Assembly (NCBI GenBank): GCA_017624115.1
Contig: JAGANQ010000054.1
Coordinates: 1 to 50,460 of the forward strand
DNA from: Lachnospiraceae bacterium
Lineage (GTDB): Bacteria > Bacillota > Clostridia > Lachnospirales > Lachnospiraceae
Direction of reading: 5' to 3'
Length of the DNA: 50,460 bases
Within the stretch, counting starts at the first letter, position 1. Each line of letters opens with the position of its first letter. This document shows positions 29,401 to 38,000 of the stretch, piece after piece. Made by a program: the position numbers and the translations under genes. Below the pieces are notes generated by a model that saw only the letters and a list, made by a program, of their open reading frames with translations, made no database searches and was not told where the DNA came from.

Positions 29401-29683
29401 TGCAGGCATTGAGGTGACAAAAATCAATAAAATGTATGAGGGACGTCCGAACATTTATGATGCTATTACAAACCGTGAGGTTCAGTTTGTTATTAACACA
29501 CCGATAGGCAGCGACAGTGAGTATGATGACAGCTACGTGCGTAAGGCAGCTATTAAGGCGAAGGTACCTTATATGACAACTATGGCGGCAGCGAAGGCAG
29601 CAGCGAAGGGAATCAAGGAAGTAAAACACGGCAGAAGTGCAGGAGTGATGAGTCTGCAGGAGCTGCATGGAAGAATTCAGTAA
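26468..29683 (+). CDS. carB: Carbamoyl-phosphate synthase large subunit
   Basis: 1071 residues, full length for CarB. Two homologous ATP-grasp halves are present: [20 protein letters not shown] with [11 protein letters not shown], and its duplicate [19 protein letters not shown] with [15 protein letters not shown]. Lid and metal motifs include [45 protein letters not shown] and [17 protein letters not shown]. The C-terminal MGS-like allosteric domain (about 935-1071) includes [16 protein letters not shown] and [21 protein letters not shown]. It joins ammonia, bicarbonate and ATP to carbamoyl phosphate for pyrimidines and arginine. GGAGGG precedes the ATG. The small subunit carA is not in the window, so the two are unlinked or carA lies elsewhere. 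Confidence 0.98.
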   Translation: [1071 protein letters not shown]

Positions 29684-29691
29684 ATAAGAAA

Positions 29692-29720
29692 AATCAGGAA
29701 TAAGAAGAATCAGGAATAAG
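29692..29720 (+). repeat. Two-copy 13-bp tandem repeat after carB
   Basis: AATCAGGAATAAG occurs at 29692-29704 and again at 29708-29720, a 16-bp period. It lies between the carB stop and its terminator. Probably replication slippage. Confidence 0.6.
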
Positions 29721-29762
29721 CAAGTACTGTCGCAGAGAAATCTGCGATGGTGCCTGCTTTTT
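29719..29762 (+). terminator. Intrinsic terminator after carB
   Basis: The central stem TCGCAGA/TCTGCGA (29730-29736 and 29741-29747, loop GAAA) is extended by an imperfect lower stem AGCAAG...CCTGCT, followed by TTTTT at 29758-29762. Confidence 0.75.
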
Positions 29763-29786
29763 GAGTTACAGAGGAAGAGTGATAGA

Positions 29787-31589
29787 TTGAAGAGAGTATA
29801 TTTGAACATAACCCGGTATCTCATACTGCTTTTACTTGCAGCAGCACTGCTGTATCAGATGTGCCGGAAGACGAATCAGGCAATGTCGTCAATTGTAATC
29901 AGCACGGAGTTTGTCGGTGAATACAGCCAGAATGGCAGTGAATGGAAGCCTCTTACAGAGGATACGAAGCTGTCAGCCTTTGAAGGGGATCTTATACTGC
30001 GGGGACAGATTAAAGAGCTGCTTTCGATGAGTTGTTTAAGCTTTTATCTGAATCATATTGGAGTAGTGATAGCTGTCAATGATGAGGAAGTGTTCTATAC
30101 CGGCGCGCCAATGTCAGAGGATAGAGCATCAGAAACGGAATGTGCAGCCAGATGGAGCGCCTGGCTGCCAGACGGAATAAACTCAGAGGATGAAATCGAA
30201 ATCCGTCTGCATAATTCGCACCTTTATGGAAATGCCGATGCGTATAATGAATTTCTGCATTCCCTGTATCTGGGTGGTGGGACTGCGCTGCAGAAGCATC
30301 TTGGCAGGCAGAGCATGCTTTCTCAGGTAACAGGAATTGTCATTATAGTTATTTCGGTGGCATTGTTAGGTATGGCGCTGGGCTATCTTGTGCAGAAACT
30401 TCCTTTCGGCAGCTTATTGTGGAGTGCGGGTCTTATGTCGCTTTTTATGGGCGGATATATTTTTATGGATACAAAGGATATAGAATTCCGAAGTGCATTG
30501 ATTGCATTTAATACTTGTGTGCGGCAATACTGCATCATGTTTGCTGCGTTAGCACTTGCAGTATGTGTGGGGAAAACGCTGACAGGAAAAGAAAAAAAAA
30601 TCGCAGAATATCTGATAAACGGACTTTCCGGGGTGACGGGGATTCTTCTTATCCTTTCTCTTGCGGGCAGGATGTCTGTCTATGATACCGGACTTTTCTG
30701 GGCAATCGCGCAGGGACTGGTATCTTTGGTGCTGCTTGCTTGTTGCATTGCAGAATATAGCAGGGGGGCAGGAGCAGATAGAAGCTTGTTTCTTTCTTAT
30801 ACCATACTGCTGTCGGCAGTACTGCTTGAGCTTATGAATGCCCGCATCGGGGTATGGACAAACGGGATTGTCATAAAGGTGATATTTGTCCTGTTGTTCG
30901 CATTTCACCTGGTAAGGGCAATTAAGCTGGTCGCAGCCAATCAGCAGGCGTCTGTCACTGCAAAGAAGCTGGAGGAAGAGCTTAAAAACAGCAGAATCGT
31001 GCTTGCCATGAGTCAGATACAGCCACATTTTATCTATAATGCACTTGGGGCAATCCGAAGCCTTTGCGTGGAAGATACAAAAACGGCGATTGAAGCAATT
31101 GACAGGTTTTCCTGCTATTTGAGGGGAAGCTTTGAAGCGATGGATAAGGAAAAGTGTATTTCCTTTCATAAGGAAATGGAGCTTGTAGATAGTTATCTCT
31201 ATCTGGAAAAGCAGAGATTTGGAGATAAAATAAAAGTGGAGAAGGACATAAAAGCAGAGGACTTCATGCTTCCGCCGATGAGCGTACAGCCGATTGTGGA
31301 GAATGCAGTCCGCCATGGAATCAGAAAAAAACGTGTAGCCGGAACTGTAACGATAAAATCCTTTGAAGAGGAAAATGCTTTTATTGTCACAGTGACAGAT
31401 GATGGTATCGGCTTTGATGTGTCTGTACCGAAAAATGATGGAAAGGTTCATGTTGGCTTACAGAATGTGGAAAAGAGATTGCAGCTTATGTGTAAGGGAA
31501 GTCTGAAAGCAGACAGTACGCCGGAGCAGGGGACAACAGTGACTCTTTGTATTCCAAAGACAATGAAGGACAAAGGAAAAAAGGAATGA
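29787..31589 (+). CDS. LytS/YesM-like sensor histidine kinase
   Basis: 600 residues. One N-terminal helix (about 10-25), an outside domain of about 155 residues (26-180) and a block of seven or so helices (181-390) precede a His_kinase region with IQPHFIYNALGAIRSL (H414), then HATPase with VQPIVENAVRHGI (N506) and DDGIGF (538-543). The layout, extracellular domain then multi-helix block then QPHF-type kinase, resembles 7TMR-DISM sensors. It starts at TTG 29787 with GAGGAA upstream. Its stop lies next to the start of the response regulator gene, the evident partner. The signal is unknown. Confidence 0.9.
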   Translation: MKRVYLNITRYLILLLLAAALLYQMCRKTNQAMSSIVISTEFVGEYSQNGSEWKPLTEDTKLSAFEGDLILRGQIKELLSMSCLSFYLNHIGVVIAVNDEEVFYTGAPMSEDRASETECAARWSAWLPDGINSEDEIEIRLHNSHLYGNADAYNEFLHSLYLGGGTALQKHLGRQSMLSQVTGIVIIVISVALLGMALGYLVQKLPFGSLLWSAGLMSLFMGGYIFMDTKDIEFRSALIAFNTCVRQYCIMFAALALAVCVGKTLTGKEKKIAEYLINGLSGVTGILLILSLAGRMSVYDTGLFWAIAQGLVSLVLLACCIAEYSRGAGADRSLFLSYTILLSAVLLELMNARIGVWTNGIVIKVIFVLLFAFHLVRAIKLVAANQQASVTAKKLEEELKNSRIVLAMSQIQPHFIYNALGAIRSLCVEDTKTAIEAIDRFSCYLRGSFEAMDKEKCISFHKEMELVDSYLYLEKQRFGDKIKVEKDIKAEDFMLPPMSVQPIVENAVRHGIRKKRVAGTVTIKSFEEENAFIVTVTDDGIGFDVSVPKNDGKVHVGLQNVEKRLQLMCKGSLKADSTPEQGTTVTLCIPKTMKDKGKKE

Positions 31590-31594
31590 TGGGC

Positions 31595-32413
31595 ATGAAA
31601 TATCTTATAGTAGATGATGAACCGCTCGTGCTGCGTGATATAGGAAGAATGGTAAAAGAGATTGCTCCGTCAGATTCAGAAATTTTCTGTGCAGATAATT
31701 ATGAGGAAGCACTGGAATATGCAAGGCAGAATGAGCTTTATGTGGCGTTTCTGGATATTGATATGCCGGGAATGACAGGGCTTGAGCTTGCAAAGCATCT
31801 GAAGGATATTCGACCGGATATAAATATTGTATTTGTGACAGCGTATTCTGAATATATGGGAGATGCCTGGGATATGTACGTCAGCGGATATCTCCTGAAG
31901 CCTGTGCAGAGGAAAGTGATAGAGAGAGCCTTAGAGCATTTGCGTTATCCGGTCAGACACGAGGAGGATAAGCTTACGATACAGTGCTTTGGAAATTTTG
32001 AATGTTTTTATAAAGGGGAACCCATGAAGTTTGAACGGCTGAAAAGCCGGGAGATGCTGGCGTACCTTGTAGACCGTCGCGGAGCCAAGGTCAGTACCAA
32101 TGAAATCAGGACGATATTGTTTGAAGAAGAAGCAGATTCTATGAATAAGAAGAGCTATATCCGTACCCTTGCCAGCGATATCCGCAAGACGCTGGGCATC
32201 TGCGGTCTGCAGGATGTCTTGAAGCATGAAAGGGATGGCTATTATCTTAATCTGTCTAAGGTGGACTGTGACTATTACCGTTATTTGAAAGGGGATATCA
32301 CAGCTGTCAACAGCTATCATGGAGAATATATGATACAGTATAGCTGGGCAGAGATGACAGTCGGGAGTCTGGAGAGCAATGAAAAGCAGACCATTAAGTT
32401 CCATGTACATTGA
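31595..32413 (+). CDS. Response regulator with SARP/BTAD-like output domain
   Basis: 272 residues. The receiver domain (1-120) has D7/D8, phosphoacceptor D54 in VAFLDIDMPGMTG and Lys in YLLKPVQRK. The output domain (127-260) reads LTIQCFGNFECFYKGEPMKFERLKSREMLAYLVDRRG in sequence, the winged-helix start of SARP/bacterial transcriptional activator proteins, then NKKSYIRTLASDIRKTL and a short tail. This is unusual for the partner of a LytS-like kinase, which is normally a LytTR or AraC-type regulator. Three ATG codons occur close together; 31595 has AAGG about 10 bases upstream and begins MKYLIVDDEP. It follows the kinase stop by five bases. Confidence 0.87.
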   Translation: MKYLIVDDEPLVLRDIGRMVKEIAPSDSEIFCADNYEEALEYARQNELYVAFLDIDMPGMTGLELAKHLKDIRPDINIVFVTAYSEYMGDAWDMYVSGYLLKPVQRKVIERALEHLRYPVRHEEDKLTIQCFGNFECFYKGEPMKFERLKSREMLAYLVDRRGAKVSTNEIRTILFEEEADSMNKKSYIRTLASDIRKTLGICGLQDVLKHERDGYYLNLSKVDCDYYRYLKGDITAVNSYHGEYMIQYSWAEMTVGSLESNEKQTIKFHVH

Positions 32414-32455
32414 TGAGCTGACACCGGACGGTTGCCGGGTAGACAAGACAGGTGC

Positions 32456-32560
32456 ATGGGTGCAGTAGTAGTGGAGGAGACAAAAGAAAGTCTTTCTGGT
32501 ATTGCAGAACTGGCAAGGCAATTACAGGAGGCGATTGAAGAAAAGCTGTCGTCGCTGTAA
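32456..32560 (+). CDS. Possible 34-residue small protein or gene remnant
   Basis: An ATG at 32456, with AGGTG just upstream, opens a 34-codon frame whose product continues VEETKESLSGIAELARQLQE and ends EKLSSL. It is predicted to be one amphipathic helix. The pattern loosely recalls the C-terminal tail of chemoreceptors, so it may be a gene remnant. It fills most of the 200-bp gap after the response regulator. Evidence is limited to good codon use and a plausible start. Confidence 0.3.
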   Translation: MGAVVVEETKESLSGIAELARQLQEAIEEKLSSL

Positions 32561-32586
32561 AAACAGCTGAATCTGGGCATAATAAA

Positions 32587-32607
32587 CCTGATGAAAATAT
32601 CAGGAGG
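32587..32607 (+). promoter_or_regulatory. Hairpin overlapping the Shine-Dalgarno of the M20 gene
   Basis: CCTGAT (32587-32592) can pair with ATCAGG (32599-32604), and the latter overlaps the AGGAGG ribosome binding site (32602-32607) of the gene starting at 32614. If it forms in the mRNA it would partly mask translation initiation. Confidence 0.4.
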
Positions 32608-32613
32608 TTTTTT

Positions 32614-33840
32614 ATGAATACAGGTGAATGGTTAGAACAGGCGCAGTCATATCAGGCTGAACTGACTGCGCATCGCCGCTTTCTGCATGAGCATGCAGAG
32701 ACGGGATTTGAACTGACGGAAACCAGAGAATATGTCCGCAGACAACTGGAGAAGATGGGCTATACTCCGTCAGACTGCGGAAAGGCAGGACTTGTGGTGC
32801 TGGCAGGGGGCAAGCGCCCGGGCAGAGTATTCTTACTGCGCGCGGATATGGATGCGCTTCCGATACAGGAACAGACCGGACTGGAATATGCCTGCAGGGA
32901 AGGGCGTATGCACGCGTGTGGACACGATATGCACACCAGTATGCTGCTGGGTGCGGCGAAGCTTTTAAAGGAGCACGAGGATGAACTGCAGGGCACGGTG
33001 AAGCTGATGTTTCAGCCCGCAGAGGAGACACTTGAGGGCTCGGCAGACATGATTGATGCCGGAGTGCTGGAAAATCCGAGGGTGGACGCATCGTTGATGA
33101 TTCATGTTATGGCAGGCATGTCCATTCCGTCAGGAAGTGTTATCGTCAGCGGCGGTGGTGTAAGTGCACCATCGGCGGATATGTTTACTGTCAATATTCA
33201 GGGAAAGGGCTGCCATGGCTCGATGCCTCAGAATGGAATTGACCCTGTGACGTCGGCAGCACATATCGTGATTGCACTGCAGGAAATTACAGCAAGGGAA
33301 ATATCCATCAGCACGCCTGCTGTGCTGACCATAGGAAGTGTGCAGGCAGGTAATTCCTACAATGCGATTCCTGACAGTGCCAGACTGATGGGAAGCATGC
33401 GTACCTTTGATGAAGAGACACGTACGCTTCTTAAAAAACGTGTAGAGGAAATCGTGTCAGGAACTGCCGCAACCTTCCGTGCCGAGGCAGCAGTGAGTTT
33501 CGACAGCGGCTGTCCGACCTTGAAAAATGATGCTGCTTTGTCAGAAGAAGTAACGGGATATGCAAAGGAGCTCCTTGGAGAGAAGAGGGCATTCAATCAG
33601 GCAGAATTTGCAGCGGCAGCTTCCGGCAGTGCAAAAAATCTGTCGGGAGGCAGTGAGGATTTTGCAAATGTAAGTCAGAGGGTGCCTTCTGTTATGCTGG
33701 CACTGGCAGCCGGGGAGCCGGAGAAGGGCTATCCATATCCTCAGCATCATCCAAAGGTGATGTTTGATGAAGCGGTACTGGCACAGGGAAGCGCTGTCTA
33801 TGCGTATCTGGCAGCGCGCTGGCTTAAGGAGCATGAGTAA
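32614..33840 (+). CDS. M20 family metal-dependent amidohydrolase
   Basis: 408 residues. The M20D (hippurate hydrolase/IAA-amino acid hydrolase-like) features are LRADMDALPIQEQ, MHACGHDMHTSMLLGAA, MFQPAEETLEGS, the dimerisation-domain motifs GKGCHGSMPQNGIDPV and GSVQAGNSYNAIPD, and GGSEDFANVSQRVPSVM. These supply two zinc sites (His, Asp and Glu ligands). It cleaves N-acyl amino acids or similar amides in the cytoplasm; the substrate is unknown. AGGAGG gives a strong ribosome binding site. Its stop lies six bases from the stop of the convergent AraC gene, with no terminator between. Confidence 0.93.
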   Translation: MNTGEWLEQAQSYQAELTAHRRFLHEHAETGFELTETREYVRRQLEKMGYTPSDCGKAGLVVLAGGKRPGRVFLLRADMDALPIQEQTGLEYACREGRMHACGHDMHTSMLLGAAKLLKEHEDELQGTVKLMFQPAEETLEGSADMIDAGVLENPRVDASLMIHVMAGMSIPSGSVIVSGGGVSAPSADMFTVNIQGKGCHGSMPQNGIDPVTSAAHIVIALQEITAREISISTPAVLTIGSVQAGNSYNAIPDSARLMGSMRTFDEETRTLLKKRVEEIVSGTAATFRAEAAVSFDSGCPTLKNDAALSEEVTGYAKELLGEKRAFNQAEFAAAASGSAKNLSGGSEDFANVSQRVPSVMLALAAGEPEKGYPYPQHHPKVMFDEAVLAQGSAVYAYLAARWLKEHE

Positions 33841-33846
33841 GCTGAA

Positions 33847-34707
33847 TTATCCGCTGAAATATTTCCTGTACTGCAATGGACTTTGTCCGGTATATTTACG
33901 AAAATGCGTGATGAAATTACTGGTATCGGAGAAACCGCAATTTTCTGCAATTTCCGCGACTGATTGCTCCGTAGAGCGCAGCAGGGTTTTCGCCATAGTG
34001 ATGCGGTAGCTCAAAAGATAATGATATGGCGTACTTCCTGTGATGCGCTTAAAGCTGCGGATAAAGTGATACCTGGAGACAGGAATATCCTCAAGCATGT
34101 CATCAATCGTGACAGGCTCAGAGTAATGGGAGCGGATAAAGGCAATTACATGGCCGACAGCATCAGACTGCTGCCGGCTTTTCTTTTCCTGCTCCTGCAC
34201 AAGACTGCTGCGGATAAGAACATTGAGGATTTCGTGTATGACAGCAGAGCCTGTGATGCAGCTTGTGATGTCATTATGACGCATCTGCTCCTGCAGAGTG
34301 TCAATGTGCTGCTTAAGGACAGCTGTTTCTCTCACGGAAACCGCAAAAATATCATGCGGATAAAGAGTATGAAAAAAGACATCTGCTGCATTTCCTTTTA
34401 TATGTATCCATAGAAATTCCCAGCATTCGCTTAGAGCATAGTATTCGTGAAAGCTGTGACAGTCCACGAACACGGCGCTGCCCTCAGAAAGCTGCAGGGA
34501 GGCTGTGCCGCTTTGAACTGCTCCACATCCGCCCAGCGTGTAGAGAAGCAGAAAGCTGTCATGCTCTGCCCTGCGCACCAGGTATCCCTTTTCTGCAAAG
34601 AAATGACCGGATTCTGTCACAAAGAAAGGCATGGAAAGAGAAAGACCGGAAGGAGCGGCAGTCAGCCATATGGACTGGTCGGTGATTTTTTCCTGGTAAC
34701 GGCTCAT
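33847..34707 (-). CDS. AraC-family transcriptional regulator
   Basis: 286 residues: an N-terminal AraC-type cupin sensor (about 15-160) with LLYTLGGCGAVQSG, GSAVFVDCHSFHEYYA, then two helix-turn-helix motifs near the C-terminus (about 185-285). These read PVTIDDMLEDIPVSRYHFIRSFKRITGSTPYHYLLSYRITMAKTLL and SVAEIAENCGFSDTSNFITHFRKYTGQSP in successive stretches. AAGGAGG precedes the ATG. It is divergent from the DUF5107 gene and a direct repeat of AraC type lies between them, so that gene is the likely target. The ligand is probably a sugar, by analogy with cupin-type AraC regulators. Confidence 0.92.
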   Translation of the reverse strand: MSRYQEKITDQSIWLTAAPSGLSLSMPFFVTESGHFFAEKGYLVRRAEHDSFLLLYTLGGCGAVQSGTASLQLSEGSAVFVDCHSFHEYYALSECWEFLWIHIKGNAADVFFHTLYPHDIFAVSVRETAVLKQHIDTLQEQMRHNDITSCITGSAVIHEILNVLIRSSLVQEQEKKSRQQSDAVGHVIAFIRSHYSEPVTIDDMLEDIPVSRYHFIRSFKRITGSTPYHYLLSYRITMAKTLLRSTEQSVAEIAENCGFSDTSNFITHFRKYTGQSPLQYRKYFSG

Positions 34708-34761
34708 GGGAATCCTCCTTTCAGGGGTGTTAAGGCTATTATAAATTCTTTCTGATAAAAT

Positions 34762-34791
34762 AGCAATAATTTCATATTTTTGAGCAATAAT
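34762..34791. promoter_or_regulatory. Direct repeat, candidate AraC-type operator
   Basis: AGCAATAAT occurs at 34762-34770 and again at 34783-34791, exactly 21 bp apart (two helical turns), the classic arrangement of AraC half sites. It lies 54 bp from the AraC gene start and just upstream of a -10-like TATACT (34820-34825), where an activator of the DUF5107 gene would bind. Confidence 0.5.
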
Positions 34792-34832
34792 CGGTAATGC
34801 TTTTCTTTCTGTACGGCATTATACTCATATCA

Positions 34833-34995
34833 TGATACCAGGGTCAAAAGGTCATGCGTTTCATGCTGGCATGAAAAAGCATGACTTTGGGACCCGCAAA
34901 AACATGAGAAAGTAGCCCGAACAGGGCGAATTTCGAATGTTTTTAGGATGACGGGAGCACAAGGTGCGTAGTCATCCGTAGGTATCAGGGGTCAA
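34833..34995 (+). repeat. Composite multi-hairpin element upstream of the DUF5107 gene
   Basis: The element is bounded by TGATACC (34833-34839) and GGTATCA (34981-34987), and GGGTCAAAA occurs inside each end (34841, 34989). It folds into three consecutive hairpins. The first spans 34841-34895: GGGTC/GACCC outside, GTCATGC/GCATGAC in the middle, TTTCATG/CATGAAA at the tip. The second spans 34898-34944: AAAAACAT/ATGTTTTT with inner GCCC/GGGC. The third is GGATGAC/GTCATCC with inner GCAC/GTGC. The third is copy 2 of the repeat seen at 1156. It ends about 25 bases before the gene start, so it would form its 5' leader; a MITE-like repeat or cis-acting RNA are both possible. Confidence 0.65.
34946..34987 (+). 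repeat. Structured 42-nt repeat, copy 2
   Basis: GGATGAC (34946-34952) pairs with GTCATCC (34971-34977), inner stem GCAC/GTGC, then GTAGGTATCA. See copy 1 at 1156-1197: two compensatory stem changes, conserved loop core GTGCG and identical tail. Confidence 0.7.
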
Positions 34996-35019
34996 AATAT
35001 AGAAGCAGGAGGAAAAAAC

Positions 35020-38000
35020 ATGAAGAAGGTAACGGTACGCCAGGAACAGGTAATGATTCCGACTTATGAAACTGCAGAGTACGACAGGAATCCGATGTTT
35101 TTGGAAAAGCGTGTCTATCAGGGCTCCAGCGGACGTGTCTACCCGCATCCGGTGTGTGAGGGTGTGTCAGATGTGAAGGTGGAGAAGCAGTATAATGCAA
35201 TTTATCTGGAAAATGATTATATTCTTGTTATGATTCTGCCGGAGCTTGGCGGCAGGATTCAGCGGCTGTACGATAAAACAAACGGCTATGATGCCGTATA
35301 TTATAATGAGGTGATTAAACCGGCACTGGTGGGACTGGCAGGACCGTGGATTTCCGGCGGAATCGAATTTAACTGGCCGCAGCATCACAGACCTTCTACC
35401 TTTGACCCCGTCGACTATACGATAGAGGAGCATGAGGATGGCTCGGCTACGGTGTGGGTCGGAGAGACGGAAAAGATGTTCCACACGAAGGGAATGGCAG
35501 GCTTTACAGTATACCCGGACAGAGCGTATCTGGAGATTAAGGGACAGGTTTATAATCCGACAGACAGACCGCAGACCTTTCTTTGGTGGGCGAATCCGGC
35601 AGTGGCAGTGAGTGATGACACACAGTCGATTTTTCCGCCAGATGTGCATGCAGTGATGGACCATGGAAAGAGGGATGTATCGAAATTCCCTATTGCAGAC
35701 GGAGTGTACTATAAGGTGGATTATGCTCCGGGCACGGACATTTCCCGGTACAAGAATATTCCGGTGCCGACCTCCTATATGGCATACCATTCAGATTTTG
35801 ATTTTATCGGTAATTATGATTATAAAAAACAGGCAGGGCTGCTGCATATTGCTGACCATCATGTTTCGCCGGGTAAGAAGCAGTGGACGTGGGGCAATGG
35901 TGATTTCGGACAGGCATGGGACAGAAACCTGACGGATGAAAACGGCCCGTATATTGAGCTGATGACGGGTGTATTTACCGATAATCAGCCGGATTTTACA
36001 TATCTTAAGCCTTATGAGGAAAAGAGCTTTGTGCAGTATTTTATGCCGTATCAGCATGTCGGTGCGGTGAAAAATGCTTCCACGGAGGTTGTATTAAATC
36101 TGGAGCTTTCAGACGGCAGGGCAGAGGCAGCAGTCTATGCACCGTGCGGACTTGAGGATGCAGAGCTTGAGCTGCTTTATAAGGGGCAGACAGCAGTGAC
36201 GGAGAGCTTCAGTCTGCCTCCTGCGGGAAGCATCATAAAAACCGTAGATTTGACGATTGAGGATGAGGCAGATGTGACAGTACAGGTGAAGAAATCAGGG
36301 AAAGTGCTTCTGTCCTACACTCCGGTGAAGAAGACAGAGCCGGTGCCTTCACCCGCGGAAGCGATTCCCCGTCCGGAGGAGCTTGACACGAATGAGAAGC
36401 TGTTCCTTGCTGCAGCTCATCTGGAACAGTACCGCCATGCGACGAGGTCGCCGCAGGATTATTATCTGGAGGGCTTAAAGCATGATGCGTCTGATATCCG
36501 CCTCAATAACGGATATGGAAAATATTTGTATAACAAAGGATATTTTGCGGAGAGCGAAACGTATTTTCGTACAGCTGTGAAGTCTTCTACATGGAAGAAT
36601 CCGAATCCGTATGACTGTGAGCCATATTACAATCTGGGACTTGCCTGCAGGGCGCAGGGAAAGGCGGAGCAGGCATTTGACGCATTTTATAAGGCATCAT
36701 GGGATGGCAGTATGCAGGATAAAGCCTTTTATCAGCTGGCGTGCATCGCTGCCGGGATGGGAGAGTATGCGCAGGCACTGGATTTTATTGAAAAATCGTT
36801 AATCAGAGGCTGTCATAATCTGAAAGCAAGAACGCTGAAATCTGCACTTTTACGTTTATCTGGCAGAGTGCAGGAGGCAGTATTATTTGCGGAGGAAACG
36901 AGGAAAATCGACCCGTTGGACCATGGCTGCCGCTATGAGCTGTACCGTCTGACAGGGGAAGGCCTTAAGGAGCTTAAAGCACTGATGCGTGAGGATAATC
37001 ATAATTACATCGAGCTTGCCTTAAGCTACCATGCAGCGGGACTGAAAGAAGAGGCAGCACAGGTGCTTTCACTGGCACCGAAGCAGGATGAACCGATGGT
37101 ACACTATTATCTCTACAGTGTTACAGGAGATAAAGCAGAGTTTGAAAAAGCTGAAGCAGGTAATAGTCTGTATTGCTTCCCGAACCGGCTTGAGGATATG
37201 CAGGTTCTTAAGGAAGCTGTGTCAGCGGGCGGAAGCTTTGCAGCGTATTATCTGGGTAATCTGCTGTATGACAGGGGACGTGATAAGGATGCAAGAGTAT
37301 TATGGGAGAATTGTGCAGAGAAGACAGCACTTCCTACCGTATACCGCAATTTATCGTTAGTGTACTATAATAAGCTCCATGATGAAGGACGGGCAAAGGA
37401 AGCACTTGAGAAAGCATTTGCCATGGACGAGAGTGATGCGAGAGTATTTTTTGAGCTTGACCAGCTCTGTAAGGCGATGAATATGCCAGTGAAGGAGCGC
37501 CTTGCACAGATGGAGGAGCATGCAGAGCTGTTAGAAAAACGGGATGATTTATATACCGAATATATTACCCTGCTGAATCTTGACGGAGCATACGAGCGAG
37601 CCTATAAGCTTACTATGGCACACAATTTCCATCCGTGGGAGGGCGGCGAAGGGAAAATTCCGGCGCAGTACCGGATTTCCCTGATTCATATGGCAAAGAC
37701 AGAGCCGGATAAGCAGAGGGCGGCAGAGCTGCTGCGTAAAGCACTGGTTTATCCGCATAATCTCGGTGAGGGCAAGCTCATTGGCAATCTGGACAATGAT
37801 ATTTACTATCTGCTTGGGATGCTGGCTGAGAACAAAGAAGAGGCGGAGAATTTCTGGAAGCTGGCATCAAGAGGTGAATTCGGACTGTCCTCTGCGATGT
37901 ATTATAACGACCAGCCTCCGGAAATGATGTATTATGCGGCACTGGCAATCCGTGCGCTCGGTGATGAGGCGGAAGCAGAAAGACGCTTTGAACTCTTTAT

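Noticed and set aside
29692..29720. Tandem repeat after carB as a CRISPR start or regulatory array
   Set aside because: Only two 13-bp units with a three-base gap and no spacers.
32456..32560. Definite chemoreceptor pseudogene
   Set aside because: Only about 30 residues with weak resemblance; no other receptor parts nearby, so kept only as a possible small frame.
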